Assembly: GCA_902632875.1 (NCBI GenBank) | Contig: CACPEI010000020.1 | Coordinates: 1-7,483 of the forward strand | Direction: 5' to 3' | Source: an uncultured Pelagibacteraceae bacterium | GTDB lineage: Bacteria > Pseudomonadota > Alphaproteobacteria > Pelagibacterales > Pelagibacteraceae | DNA: 7,483 bases | Shown here: in pieces, positions 1 through 6,827 of the stretch | Position numbering within the stretch: the first letter of the stretch is position 1 | How the letters are laid out: every line of letters begins with the position of its first letter | Notes under the pieces: generated by a model | Told to the model about the DNA's origin: nothing | Database searches by the model: none | Seen by the model: only the letters and a program-made list of their open reading frames with translations | Made by a program: the position numbers and the translations under genes

Positions 1-6
1 TCTCAT
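1..6 (-). CDS. Possible first two codons of the next leftward gene (candidate lptD)
   Basis: On the minus strand an ATG followed by AGA lies two bases after the lptG stop codon and runs off the left edge. The tight spacing matches the rest of this cluster. In many alphaproteobacteria the gene after lptG is lptD, the outer-membrane LPS assembly protein, so lptD is the natural guess, but it rests on neighbourhood knowledge alone. Two codons cannot identify a protein, no Shine-Dalgarno is visible in front, and the ATG may be chance. Confidence 0.25.
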
Positions 7-8
7 TT

Positions 9-1082
9 TTATTTATGATTAACTTTCGTGATCATACTAAAATTAACTATTGATAATATTATTAGTGGTAACCAAACAGAGACCACCATTGGCATTTTTT
101 CTGTTTTCCCTAAAACATAAAAAAAATTATTAATATAGTAAACAATAACTGAAAAAAATAAACCAACCAGTATTTTAAGAGTATTATTGTTTAGCTTTTT
201 TGTATTAAACATTATCAATGATGCAAAAATCGTCATTAATGTGAAATAAAATGGATATGATAAAAGCTTGTTGATCTGAAGATCAACTTCTATTGTTGAA
301 TAATTTATTTGCTTGTAATTTTCTCTCAAATTAAAGAGTTCTATAAGTGATAACGACGATAAGTCTGAATATAAATTATTTATTTTTTTTATGTCAAAAT
401 TTGAGTAAAAATTTAATTTGTCTAATTTTTTAGAGCTATTTTTTTCATAAATTTTTGCATTAAGTAATAACCAATTTTTCCTGGAAACATCTACTTTTTT
501 GCTTGTTATATTTCTAATTAAATTATAGTTTTTATCAAACTCACTGATAAAAACCTCGTTTAAAGTATTGCCATCAATTTTAGATGCATTAATTATCTTT
601 ATATTCCCGTTATCTATATCTTTAATCCATAATCCATTTTTTGTTATTACTGCCAGGTATTCACTATCACTTGTGTATTTATTTTTTAGCTCAAGATAAA
701 TATTTTTCAAATTTGAGGAAAAACTATAAAATATAGTTATTATAAATATTCCCATTATCAAAGATAATATGCTTATTATATTTACTATATTTGAATTTTT
801 AAGTCCTGAATATTTGAAAATTTGAATCTGATTATCATTAATTAAATATATAAAAAAACTTTGAGTTGAAATTAAAAAAATGAATGGGTACATTTCAAAA
901 ATTAAATCTGCAGAATTTAATATTGAAATATAAATTGGAAAATATACTTCAACATTATAGTTTTTAAAAAATTCAATTTCACTCAAAATATTTAAAATTA
1001 TAATTAAACAAAAAGTAATAAAAAAAACAAATAAGAAAGATTTAAAATAATTATAGATTAAATATTTAATGTATGTTTTCAT
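9..1082 (-). CDS. lptG: LPS export ABC transporter permease LptG
   Basis: LptG is an inner-membrane subunit of the LptB2FG transporter, which extracts lipopolysaccharide from the inner membrane and feeds it to the periplasmic Lpt bridge. The 357-residue protein has the LptF/LptG layout: three hydrophobic helices (about residues 13-33, 62-80, 98-121), a periplasmic domain (about 122-270), then three more helices (about 273-292, 302-322, 332-350). The motif NGLWIKD at 149-155 opens the periplasmic domain and resembles the GLWxRD motif of LptG proteins; this and the second place in the operon separate it from LptF. The ATG lies nine bases after the lptF stop, so co-transcription is very likely. 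There is no Shine-Dalgarno before the start. Length is normal for the family. The ATPase LptB is not encoded in this window. Confidence 0.9.
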   Translation of the reverse strand: MKTYIKYLIYNYFKSFLFVFFITFCLIIILNILSEIEFFKNYNVEVYFPIYISILNSADLIFEMYPFIFLISTQSFFIYLINDNQIQIFKYSGLKNSNIVNIISILSLIMGIFIITIFYSFSSNLKNIYLELKNKYTSDSEYLAVITKNGLWIKDIDNGNIKIINASKIDGNTLNEVFISEFDKNYNLIRNITSKKVDVSRKNWLLLNAKIYEKNSSKKLDKLNFYSNFDIKKINNLYSDLSSLSLIELFNLRENYKQINYSTIEVDLQINKLLSYPFYFTLMTIFASLIMFNTKKLNNNTLKILVGLFFSVIVYYINNFFYVLGKTEKMPMVVSVWLPLIILSIVNFSMITKVNHK

Positions 1083-1091
1083 AATAGTTAT

Positions 1092-2237
1092 TTATTTCAC
1101 AATTGGTATTCTTTTTAATTTTCTTAAGGTTAAAAAATATAATATTGTAAAACTTATTATAGGTATCATAATCATTTGCAAATTTCCTATAAATGTACTT
1201 TGTATAAATTTTAAGGTAGTTTCAGAAAAAATTATGGTTATAAAACCCATAAAAAAAACTAAAATTCTGTATTTTAAATAATTCACATTTTCTTTGGAAT
1301 ATATGGTTAATAATAATGCAATCAAAATTAATATTGGAATATAAAATGGTATAATAAATCTTTTGTATAATTCTTTATAAATATTTTCTAGACCACTTAA
1401 TTCACAATTGTGCATATTAATTTTTTCTTTAATATTCAAATATCTAAATTTAAAATTATTTAATTCAGTGACGCATCTAACTAGTAAATACGTTGATGTT
1501 TCTTGTAATTTATTAAGTGTAACAACGTCCGCTTTCAAATTAGATAGACTAAAGTCAGATTTAGAAAAATTAAAATTTGACATATTATTTTTTGATCCAT
1601 TTATTGTTTGACCATTGTATAGTTCTAAAAATTTTCTATTACCCTTTTGAACAAATTTCCCATTTTTTGAAATTGTTATTTGAAAAGAATCATTTCCTAT
1701 ATCTTTTTTAAGATAGATATTTTCTAATAATCCATCTTCAGTTTTATTACCTACAAAAATTGTAAAATCTCTGATCGAGTCATTAAATTTTTTTGGTTTT
1801 ATAAAACTTTCAAAAAAATCGATATTTGAATTTTTCATCAAAGATCTTGATAATTCTTGAGATCTTGGAACCAATAAAGAAGTAAAAAGAATTTGAAAAA
1901 TCATTAAAATAATAGAAATTCTTAAAAAAAAATTCATTAATTGAACTTTGCTAATTCCAAAATTCCAAAAAATTATCATCTCATTATTTAATTCGTATTT
2001 TGTAATCACATACGAAAAACTAAAAAATAAAGCAAAAGGTAGAATTTTAGAAATTATTTTTGGGAAGTTTAATAGTGTATAATTGATATAAACAGCATAA
2101 TCTCTGCCATCTTCAATCATGATATCTAAAAAATTAACTGCTTGAAAAACCCACACTATTAGACTCGAGCAGATAAGAGAGATAAAAAAGAAAATTAAAC
2201 AATCGTATAATATTTTTCTAAATAGTATTTTTTTCAT
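1092..2237 (-). CDS. lptF: LPS export ABC transporter permease LptF
   Basis: LptF is the partner of LptG in the inner-membrane LptB2FG exporter that moves lipopolysaccharide towards the outer membrane. The 381 residues show an N-terminal basic stretch (MKKILFRK), hydrophobic helices at about 14-36, 60-80 and 100-123, a polar periplasmic region (about 125-285) and three helices at about 295-313, 322-341 and 352-371. The segment KYELNNEMIIFWNFGIS (80-96) fits the cytoplasmic loop that contacts LptB in this family, and LVPRSQELSR (122-131) starts the periplasmic part. It is first in a leftward pair with lptG and diverges from pepA, the arrangement also known in E. coli. The ATG at 2237 is chosen because it starts directly at the conserved N-terminus; no Shine-Dalgarno precedes it. 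LptF versus LptG rests on order and motifs. Confidence 0.9.
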   Translation of the reverse strand: MKKILFRKILYDCLIFFFISLICSSLIVWVFQAVNFLDIMIEDGRDYAVYINYTLLNFPKIISKILPFALFFSFSYVITKYELNNEMIIFWNFGISKVQLMNFFLRISIILMIFQILFTSLLVPRSQELSRSLMKNSNIDFFESFIKPKKFNDSIRDFTIFVGNKTEDGLLENIYLKKDIGNDSFQITISKNGKFVQKGNRKFLELYNGQTINGSKNNMSNFNFSKSDFSLSNLKADVVTLNKLQETSTYLLVRCVTELNNFKFRYLNIKEKINMHNCELSGLENIYKELYKRFIIPFYIPILILIALLLTIYSKENVNYLKYRILVFFMGFITIIFSETTLKFIQSTFIGNLQMIMIPIISFTILYFLTLRKLKRIPIVK

Positions 2238-2297
2238 TGATATTTTATAATATTGAACATATATACCAGAAACACGTATAGAGTGTATTTAAAACTT
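2238..2297. promoter_or_regulatory. Divergent lptF/pepA promoter region
   Basis: This 60-base spacer separates the divergent lptF and pepA start codons and must carry, or overlap, the promoters of both operons. For pepA a weak sigma70-like pair can be read: TTGAAC at 2253-2258 and TATAGA at 2277-2282, 18 bases apart, each matching four of six consensus positions. A perfect TATAAT lies at 2246-2251 on the plus strand but lacks a good -35 partner. For lptF no convincing pair was found on the minus strand, although the region is rich in TATA-like hexamers. No strong inverted repeat or riboswitch-like fold is visible. AT-richness makes chance matches likely. Confidence 0.4.
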
Positions 2298-3755
2298 ATG
2301 TCTATTGAAATAAATTATAAAAATAAAGCCCCAAAAAACCCTTCAGCTAACCTAATCCTATTTGTTGAAGAAAAATTCAAGATTAACAGTTTAAAAAGGT
2401 TCATTTCAAAGACTGAGTATAGCTATATATTTGAATTACTTAAAACAAGCGACTTAAAACAAGAAATTCTTTTTTTTGAGATAAACTCTAAAAAGTCAAT
2501 ATTTTTAGTGTCTGTTAAAAAGGATTTAACTAATTCTGACATAGAAAATTTAGGAGCAAAATTTCATAAACATATAAATTATGAAAAAAATAATGATTAT
2601 TTTGTCAATTCAGACACTATAAATACAAAAGCTAAAAATTTTCTGGGTCATTTTTTACATGGTTTGAAATTAAAGTCATACGAATTTAATTTATATAAAT
2701 CAAAAAAGAAGAGAAGAAATGTTTTGGTAAATGTGATTGGATCGAACAATAAGACATCTAATTCTGATCAGATAAAGTTTAAAGCTCTTGAAGAGGGTAC
2801 ATTCTATACAAGAGATTTAGTTTCAGAACCAGGTAATGTTTTACATCCAGATGAATATGCAAAAAGAATTAATTCCTTAAAAAAAAATGGTTTAAAAATA
2901 AATATTTATGACGAGAAAAAATTAAAAAAATTAGGAATGAATGCATTATTGGGTGTGGGTCAAGGAAGTATTAGAGGTTCATATCTTGTTACAATTGAGT
3001 GGAATGGTGCAAAAAATAAATCTGCACCTCTGGCTTTCGTTGGAAAAGGAGTATGCTTTGATACGGGTGGTTATTCTCTAAAACCGGCTAAGTTTATGGA
3101 AGATATGACTTATGATATGGCAGGCTCTGCTGCCGTTGTTGGATTAATGAAAAATCTTGCGCTAAGAAAAGCAAAAGTTAATGCAATTGGTGTTGTAGGG
3201 CTTGTGGAAAATATGGTTAGTGGAAATGCTCAAAGACCCGGAGATATTGTAAAATCTTATAGTGGAAAGACTATTGAAATTTTAAACACTGATGCAGAGG
3301 GTAGACTAGTTTTAGCTGACGCATTAACATTTACTGAAAAAAAATTTAAACCAAAATTTATTGTTGATTTAGCAACTTTAACTGGAGCAATTATAGTTTC
3401 TTTAGGTTCAGAGTATGCTGGACTGTTTTCTAATGATGATAAATTATCTAAACAATTATTAGATGCTGGTGAAAAAGTTCAAGAAAAGTTATGGAGAATG
3501 CCATTACATAAAAATTTTGATAAACTTATTGACTCTAAAAATGCTGACATGCAAAATATAAATTATGTTGGGGGCGCAGGATCTACAACTGCAGCACAAT
3601 TTTTACAGAGATTTATTCTTAATAAAACACCTTGGGCTCATTTAGATATCGCCGGGATGGCGTTTTCAAAATATGGTGGTGCGTTAAATTCAGGTGGAGC
3701 AACAGGTTATGGTGTAAGATTATTAAATCAACTAATAGAGGACAATTACGAGTAA
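2298..3755 (+). CDS. pepA: Leucyl aminopeptidase, peptidase family M17
   Basis: This cytosolic two-metal aminopeptidase removes N-terminal residues from peptides and works as a hexamer in characterised relatives. Counting 485 residues from the ATG at 2298, the variable N-terminal domain spans about 1-165 and the catalytic domain the rest. The M17 signature NTDAEGRL is at 330-337. Expected metal ligands and catalytic residues are all present: K250 and D255 (VGKGVCFDTGG), K262 (SLKP), D273 (YDMAG), D332, E334 and R336. E. coli PepA is 503 residues, so this is full length. An upstream in-frame TTG at 2253 would add 15 residues that fill most of the promoter region, so ATG at 2298 is preferred; it lacks a clear Shine-Dalgarno. 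ndk follows after one base. Some PepA proteins also bind DNA (E. coli XerCD recombination and carAB control); nothing here shows that role. Confidence 0.96.
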   Translation: MSIEINYKNKAPKNPSANLILFVEEKFKINSLKRFISKTEYSYIFELLKTSDLKQEILFFEINSKKSIFLVSVKKDLTNSDIENLGAKFHKHINYEKNNDYFVNSDTINTKAKNFLGHFLHGLKLKSYEFNLYKSKKKRRNVLVNVIGSNNKTSNSDQIKFKALEEGTFYTRDLVSEPGNVLHPDEYAKRINSLKKNGLKINIYDEKKLKKLGMNALLGVGQGSIRGSYLVTIEWNGAKNKSAPLAFVGKGVCFDTGGYSLKPAKFMEDMTYDMAGSAAVVGLMKNLALRKAKVNAIGVVGLVENMVSGNAQRPGDIVKSYSGKTIEILNTDAEGRLVLADALTFTEKKFKPKFIVDLATLTGAIIVSLGSEYAGLFSNDDKLSKQLLDAGEKVQEKLWRMPLHKNFDKLIDSKNADMQNINYVGGAGSTTAAQFLQRFILNKTPWAHLDIAGMAFSKYGGALNSGGATGYGVRLLNQLIEDNYE

Positions 3756-3756
3756 T

Positions 3757-4152
3757 ATGGAACAAACTCTGTCAATAATAAAACCAGATGCTGTTGAAAG
3801 ACATTTGGAAGATGAAATAAAACAAATGTTTTTAGAAAAAGGTTTTAAAATTATAAAAGAAAAAAAAATTCAAATAGAAAAAACTGAAGCAGAGCTTTTT
3901 TATCAAGTGCATCAAACTAAGCCATTTTATAATGATTTATGCGCTTACCTTTCATCAGGACCAATAGTAGTAATGATCATTGAGAGAGAAAATGCTATTA
4001 AGGAAAATAGAAATTTAATGGGAGCAACAAATCCAAAAGATGCTGAAGAGGGCACAATAAGAAAAAAATACGGAATTTCAATTGATAAAAATTCTGTTCA
4101 CGGCTCAGACAGTGTTGAAAATGCAAAAAAAGAAATTGATTTTTTTTTTTAA
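3757..4152 (+). CDS. ndk: Nucleoside diphosphate kinase
   Basis: The enzyme transfers the gamma phosphate of ATP to NDPs and dNDPs through a phosphohistidine, balancing NTP pools for RNA, DNA and lipid synthesis. The 131-residue protein is close to the usual 135-145. It opens with the classic TLSIIKPDAVERH (K9 binds phosphate) and has YLSSGPIVVM (64-73), NLMGATNPKDAEEGTIRKKYG (86-106, with T91 and R102) and the active-site NSVHGSDS with catalytic H115 and supporting N112. R85 also fits the nucleotide-phosphate site. The start lies one base after the pepA stop, so translation is probably coupled. AGAGGA at 3737-3742 is a good Shine-Dalgarno sequence but 14 bases away, which is long. The C-terminus EIDFFF comes from a run of ten T, and the stop overlaps the convergent purN stop. 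In E. coli pepA is followed by holC and valS, so the pairing differs there. Confidence 0.97.
   Translation: MEQTLSIIKPDAVERHLEDEIKQMFLEKGFKIIKEKKIQIEKTEAELFYQVHQTKPFYNDLCAYLSSGPIVVMIIERENAIKENRNLMGATNPKDAEEGTIRKKYGISIDKNSVHGSDSVENAKKEIDFFF
4149..4152. other. Shared TTAA: overlapping stop codons of convergent ndk and purN
   Basis: The self-complementary tetramer TTAA supplies TAA to ndk on the plus strand (4150-4152) and TAA to purN on the minus strand (4151-4149). The two genes therefore overlap by four bases with no intergenic DNA. Ten T run through 4141-4150 just before. No GC-containing hairpin lies at the junction, so no conventional intrinsic terminator is visible for either operon. Only an all-A:U fold between AAAAAAAGAAA (about 4124-4134) and the T run could form, and it would be weak. 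Confidence 0.9.
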
Positions 4153-4733
4153 AGATTAAAGAATAATTTACTTATAGCTTTTGGGTACAATTTATATTCT
4201 TGTTTCTGAACCCTTTTTTTTAATTTAAAAACTGTATCCTTTTTAAATATCTTTATCTTTTTTTGGAGAATTATTTTTCCAGAATCTAACTTCGCATTTA
4301 CCAAGTGAACAGTACAACCTGAGTATTTGTCTTTATTTTTAATTGCACGTGCGTGCGTGTTTAACCCCTTATATTTCGGAAGAAGTGATGGATGAATATT
4401 CAGTATTTTACCCTTAAATTTCTTAATAAAATCAGGTGACAAGATTTTCATAAAACCAGCTAAGCAAATTAGATCTATTCTATTTTTTTTTAAATCTTTA
4501 AGAATGAGAAATTCAGCTTTTTTTTTGTTTGTAAAATTGTAAATTTTCATTTTAATCAAATATTTTTTTGCGTAATTAAGCCCTTTCGCTAACCTATTAC
4601 TTGAAAATACTAAACAAATTTTTATTGGTGATTTTTTTAATTTAGAAAATTTGATTAAATTTCTTAAATTAGTGCCTTTTCCTGAAATAAAAACAGCTGT
4701 TTTAATTTTTTTATTCCCAATTGATTTTACCAT
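4149..4733 (-). CDS. purN: Phosphoribosylglycinamide formyltransferase (GAR transformylase)
   Basis: PurN uses 10-formyltetrahydrofolate to formylate glycinamide ribonucleotide, the third step of de novo purine synthesis, in the cytosol. The 194-residue protein begins with the phosphate-binding loop SGKGTNL (17-23; SGxGSNL in the family) and carries the catalytic triad N112 and H114 (LNIHPSLLPKYKG) and D150 (KLDSGKIILQ). GCTVHLV at 139-145 and KRVQKQEYKLYPKAI at 173-187 match the C-terminal part; most relatives have QEH where this has QEY. Length is slightly below the 212 of E. coli PurN. The ATG lies 23 bases inside the 3' end of purM and has AGGTG seven bases ahead, which supports this start. 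The protein is extremely lysine-rich, as is PurM. It converges on ndk with overlapping stops. Confidence 0.96.
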   Translation of the reverse strand: MVKSIGNKKIKTAVFISGKGTNLRNLIKFSKLKKSPIKICLVFSSNRLAKGLNYAKKYLIKMKIYNFTNKKKAEFLILKDLKKNRIDLICLAGFMKILSPDFIKKFKGKILNIHPSLLPKYKGLNTHARAIKNKDKYSGCTVHLVNAKLDSGKIILQKKIKIFKKDTVFKLKKRVQKQEYKLYPKAISKLFFNL

Positions 4734-5739
4734 TTAGTTTCACCTTGTATGGTTTTTTAATTATTTTACCAATTAAATATGGTTTGAAGTCTTTTGAAAA
4801 ATAACTAGTAATTTTTTTTCGATTTTTTGGTTTAGTTATTAAACAAAAACCAACACCACAATTAAATGTTTTTAACATTTCTTTATCTTTAATCTTATTT
4901 TTTTTTAACCATTTAAAAATCTTAAGTGGTTTAATATTATTTAAATTTATACTAGCACAATAACCATTTGGAATTACTCTTCCAATATTTCCAGGTAAAC
5001 CACCGCCTGTAATATTTGCACATCCATTTATAAGGTTTTTATTGATTAAACTTAAAATTTCTTTGACGTAAATTTTTGTTGGTTTGATTAATTCTTTTTT
5101 CAAATATCTATTTTTTTTGATATTAATTTTTTTCTTAGCAATAATACTTCTTACCAAAGAATATCCATTTGAATGTACACCACTTGAAGGAACTGCTAAA
5201 ATCAAATCATTATTTTTTATTTTATTTTTTTTTAGTATCTTACTTTCATCAACTAGTCCTACTGCAAAACCCGCAATATCAAATTTGCCTTTTTCATATG
5301 TTCCTGGCATTTCTGCTGTTTCACCACCAACTAATTCACAATTAGATATTCTGCAACCTTTAACAATCCCTTTTATTATCGACTTTAATTTTGATAAATT
5401 AATTTTATTTATTGAGATATAATCAAGAAAAAAAAGTGGTTTGGCACCTTGCACAATAAGATCGTTTACACTCATTGCAACAAGGTCAATTCCTATTGTA
5501 TCAAATTTATTAAGATGATTTGCAATCTCAATTTTAGTTCCAACCCCATCAGTACACGCAACAATCTTAGGGTTTTTAAAATTTTTAGGAAGATTTGTTA
5601 ATGATCCAAATCCCCCAATGCTACTTAACTTTTTTTTGCCGTTATTTTTTGATGATATTTTGGAAATGTACTTAATAAATTTATCAGCGGCATTAATATC
5701 AACGCCACTTTTTTTGTATGTAAATAAATTTTTTTTCAT
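4711..5739 (-). CDS. purM: Phosphoribosylformylglycinamidine cyclo-ligase (AIR synthase)
   Basis: PurM closes the imidazole ring of AIR from FGAM with ATP, the fifth step of de novo purine synthesis; relatives are cytosolic dimers. All landmarks of the 340-350 residue family are present in the 342 residues: YKKSGVDINAAD (8-19), GGFGSL (42-47), ACTDGVGTKIEIA (61-73), the helix ending VNDLIVQGAKPLFFLDY (91-107), GGETAEMPGTY (138-148), GVHSNGYSLVR (187-197), ITGGGLPGNIGR (243-254) and FNCGVGF (292-298). The residue before ITGGG is N242, where relatives I know, such as the E. coli enzyme, have histidine (AHITGGG). ATG at 5739 gives the expected short N-terminus. There is no Shine-Dalgarno; only eleven bases separate it from the divergent DUF2066-type start. 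It is first in an operon with purN, whose start lies inside its 3' end. Confidence 0.97.
   Translation of the reverse strand: MKKNLFTYKKSGVDINAADKFIKYISKISSKNNGKKKLSSIGGFGSLTNLPKNFKNPKIVACTDGVGTKIEIANHLNKFDTIGIDLVAMSVNDLIVQGAKPLFFLDYISINKINLSKLKSIIKGIVKGCRISNCELVGGETAEMPGTYEKGKFDIAGFAVGLVDESKILKKNKIKNNDLILAVPSSGVHSNGYSLVRSIIAKKKINIKKNRYLKKELIKPTKIYVKEILSLINKNLINGCANITGGGLPGNIGRVIPNGYCASINLNNIKPLKIFKWLKKNKIKDKEMLKTFNCGVGFCLITKPKNRKKITSYFSKDFKPYLIGKIIKKPYKVKLNGKINWE
4741..4745 (-). promoter_or_regulatory. Internal ribosome binding site for purN
   Basis: On the minus strand AGGTG lies inside the last codons of purM (K332-V333), seven bases before the purN ATG at 4733. It pairs with the anti-Shine-Dalgarno (one G:U wobble) and has ideal spacing. 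Most other starts in this window have no such sequence, so it stands out and fixes the purN start within purM. Ribosomes finishing purM at 4711 would have already passed it. Confidence 0.6.
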
Positions 5740-5751
5740 TACTATATAGTA
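5740..5751. promoter_or_regulatory. Palindromic purM/DUF2066-gene divergent promoter candidate
   Basis: The 11 bases between two divergent start codons, plus the first base of the rightward ATG, form the perfect 12-base palindrome TACTATATAGTA. On each strand it can be read as TACTAT, a good -10-like hexamer, ending five bases (plus) or six bases (minus) before an ATG, so both transcripts could start at or near their start codons. Neither side has room for a Shine-Dalgarno sequence. No good -35 hexamer was seen on either side. A short AT palindrome can arise by chance; a dimeric regulator site is the alternative reading. Confidence 0.45.
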
Positions 5752-6827
5752 TGTCAGGTATTAAAATAATATATTCAAAAAACTTATATAAAATTTTTAT
5801 ATTACTATCTCTAACTTTATTTTTTTTTTCCACAGCTAAATTTCAAAGCATGGCATTCGATGTTGAGAATATAGAAATATCAAGACCCTTTGAGTTAAAT
5901 TTTGATAAAAATAAAGTAATCGACGATGGTTTTGATAAAGCTTTTTCCGAATTAATGTTTTCAATTTTAAATTCTACAGATCAAAAAAAGATAAATCAAA
6001 TTGAGATCAATCAAATAAAGGGCATGATTGACTCTTTTTCAATAAAAAAAGAAAAATTTATAGATGAAGTTTATTCTATGAATATAGACGTTTCGTTCAA
6101 TAAAAAAGCAATTTATAGATTTCTTGAAAAAAAAAATATTTTTCCTTCAGCAGCTTTTAAAAAAAAATTTTTATTTATTCCAGTTATTATAGACGAAAAT
6201 ACGAATGAATTATTTATTTTCTACAAAAATGATATTTTAAGTCAGTGGAACGAAAATAAAAAAAACTCTGACTTAATTGAATATATTTTACCAACCGAAG
6301 ATCTTGAGGATATTAATTTAATTAAAAATAATTTTGAAAACATCGAAAAGTATGACTTTAATGAGGTTTTTTCAAAATATTCTATAGAAGATTATATTAT
6401 TGCTTTAATTTTCAAGAATAATAATGAATTAAGAATCTTATCACGGATAAATGTAAATAATCAGATAATTTTAAAAAATAAATCATTTCCAAATTTAGAT
6501 ATAAAGAAAAGTGATAATATAAAAAATTTAATTGAGGATTTAAAAGTAATTTATGAGGATTATTGGAAGAACTTTAATTTGATTAATACCTCAATTAAAC
6601 TTCCTATAAATATTAAAGTTCAAAGTTTAGAGTCTGAAAGAATTTCTGATTTTGAAAAAAAACTAAGAGAGACTGATCTAGTTTATGATTATTTTATTTA
6701 TAAAATTGATAAAAATTTTGTTTATTATAAGTTAACTTTTAATGGTACGGCAACTGTCTTTTTAAAAGTGATGAGCAGTCATAATTATAATTTTGATACT
6801 CAAAATAAATTATGGATCTTAAAATGA
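5751..6827 (+). CDS. Exported DUF2066-type protein of unknown function
   Basis: The function is unknown. The 358-residue protein has a signal peptide: lysines at 5, 10 and 14, a hydrophobic core at about 15-27, and possible cleavage after A29 (STA) or A35 (SMA), so it probably acts in the periplasm or at the membrane. The part after it (about 36-130), with a helical segment DKAFSELMFSILNST (62-76) and a strand-like EVYSMNIDVSFNKKAIYRFL (105-124), fits DUF2066, as does FLFIPVIIDENTNELFI (140-156). A second alpha/beta unit near 285-340 resembles the C-terminal part of such proteins. Assignment rests on this resemblance and on place: DUF2066 genes sit between purM and hda in Pseudomonas too. No catalytic motif is visible. 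The start follows the 12-base palindrome with no Shine-Dalgarno. Runs of ten T (5820-5829, in the signal peptide) and ten A (6127-6136) lie inside the gene. The stop overlaps the hda start. Confidence 0.75.
   Translation: MSGIKIIYSKNLYKIFILLSLTLFFFSTAKFQSMAFDVENIEISRPFELNFDKNKVIDDGFDKAFSELMFSILNSTDQKKINQIEINQIKGMIDSFSIKKEKFIDEVYSMNIDVSFNKKAIYRFLEKKNIFPSAAFKKKFLFIPVIIDENTNELFIFYKNDILSQWNENKKNSDLIEYILPTEDLEDINLIKNNFENIEKYDFNEVFSKYSIEDYIIALIFKNNNELRILSRINVNNQIILKNKSFPNLDIKKSDNIKNLIEDLKVIYEDYWKNFNLINTSIKLPINIKVQSLESERISDFEKKLRETDLVYDYFIYKIDKNFVYYKLTFNGTATVFLKVMSSHNYNFDTQNKLWILK

Noticed and set aside
1069..1281. Plus-strand open frame of about 70 codons antisense to the 3' end of lptF
   Set aside because: It lies almost wholly within lptF on the opposite strand, resembles nothing, and its hydrophobic look is the mirror of AT-rich membrane-protein codons.
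1408..1611. Plus-strand open frame of about 67 codons antisense within lptF
   Set aside because: It is fully inside a confident gene, with no ribosome binding site, no recognisable motif and no room for its own promoter.
2272..2286. Short inverted repeat ACAC/GTGT upstream of pepA as an operator or hairpin
   Set aside because: The arms are only four bases around a seven-base loop, well within chance for a spacer of this size.
2253..2297. N-terminal extension of pepA from a TTG codon
   Set aside because: The 15 added residues match no expected M17 N-terminus and would cover the divergent promoter region; the ATG at 2298 is a better start.
4122..4150. Intrinsic terminator formed by an A-rich stretch and ten T at the end of ndk
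   Set aside because: The only possible stem is almost all A:U pairs with a G:U wobble, too weak for a conventional terminator, and it lies within the coding sequence.
5084..5422. Plus-strand open frame of about 112 codons antisense within purM
   Set aside because: The conserved PurM motifs, including GGETAEMPGTY and GVHSNGYSLVR, are encoded on the other strand across the same bases; the hydrophobic product reflects lysine codons read backwards.
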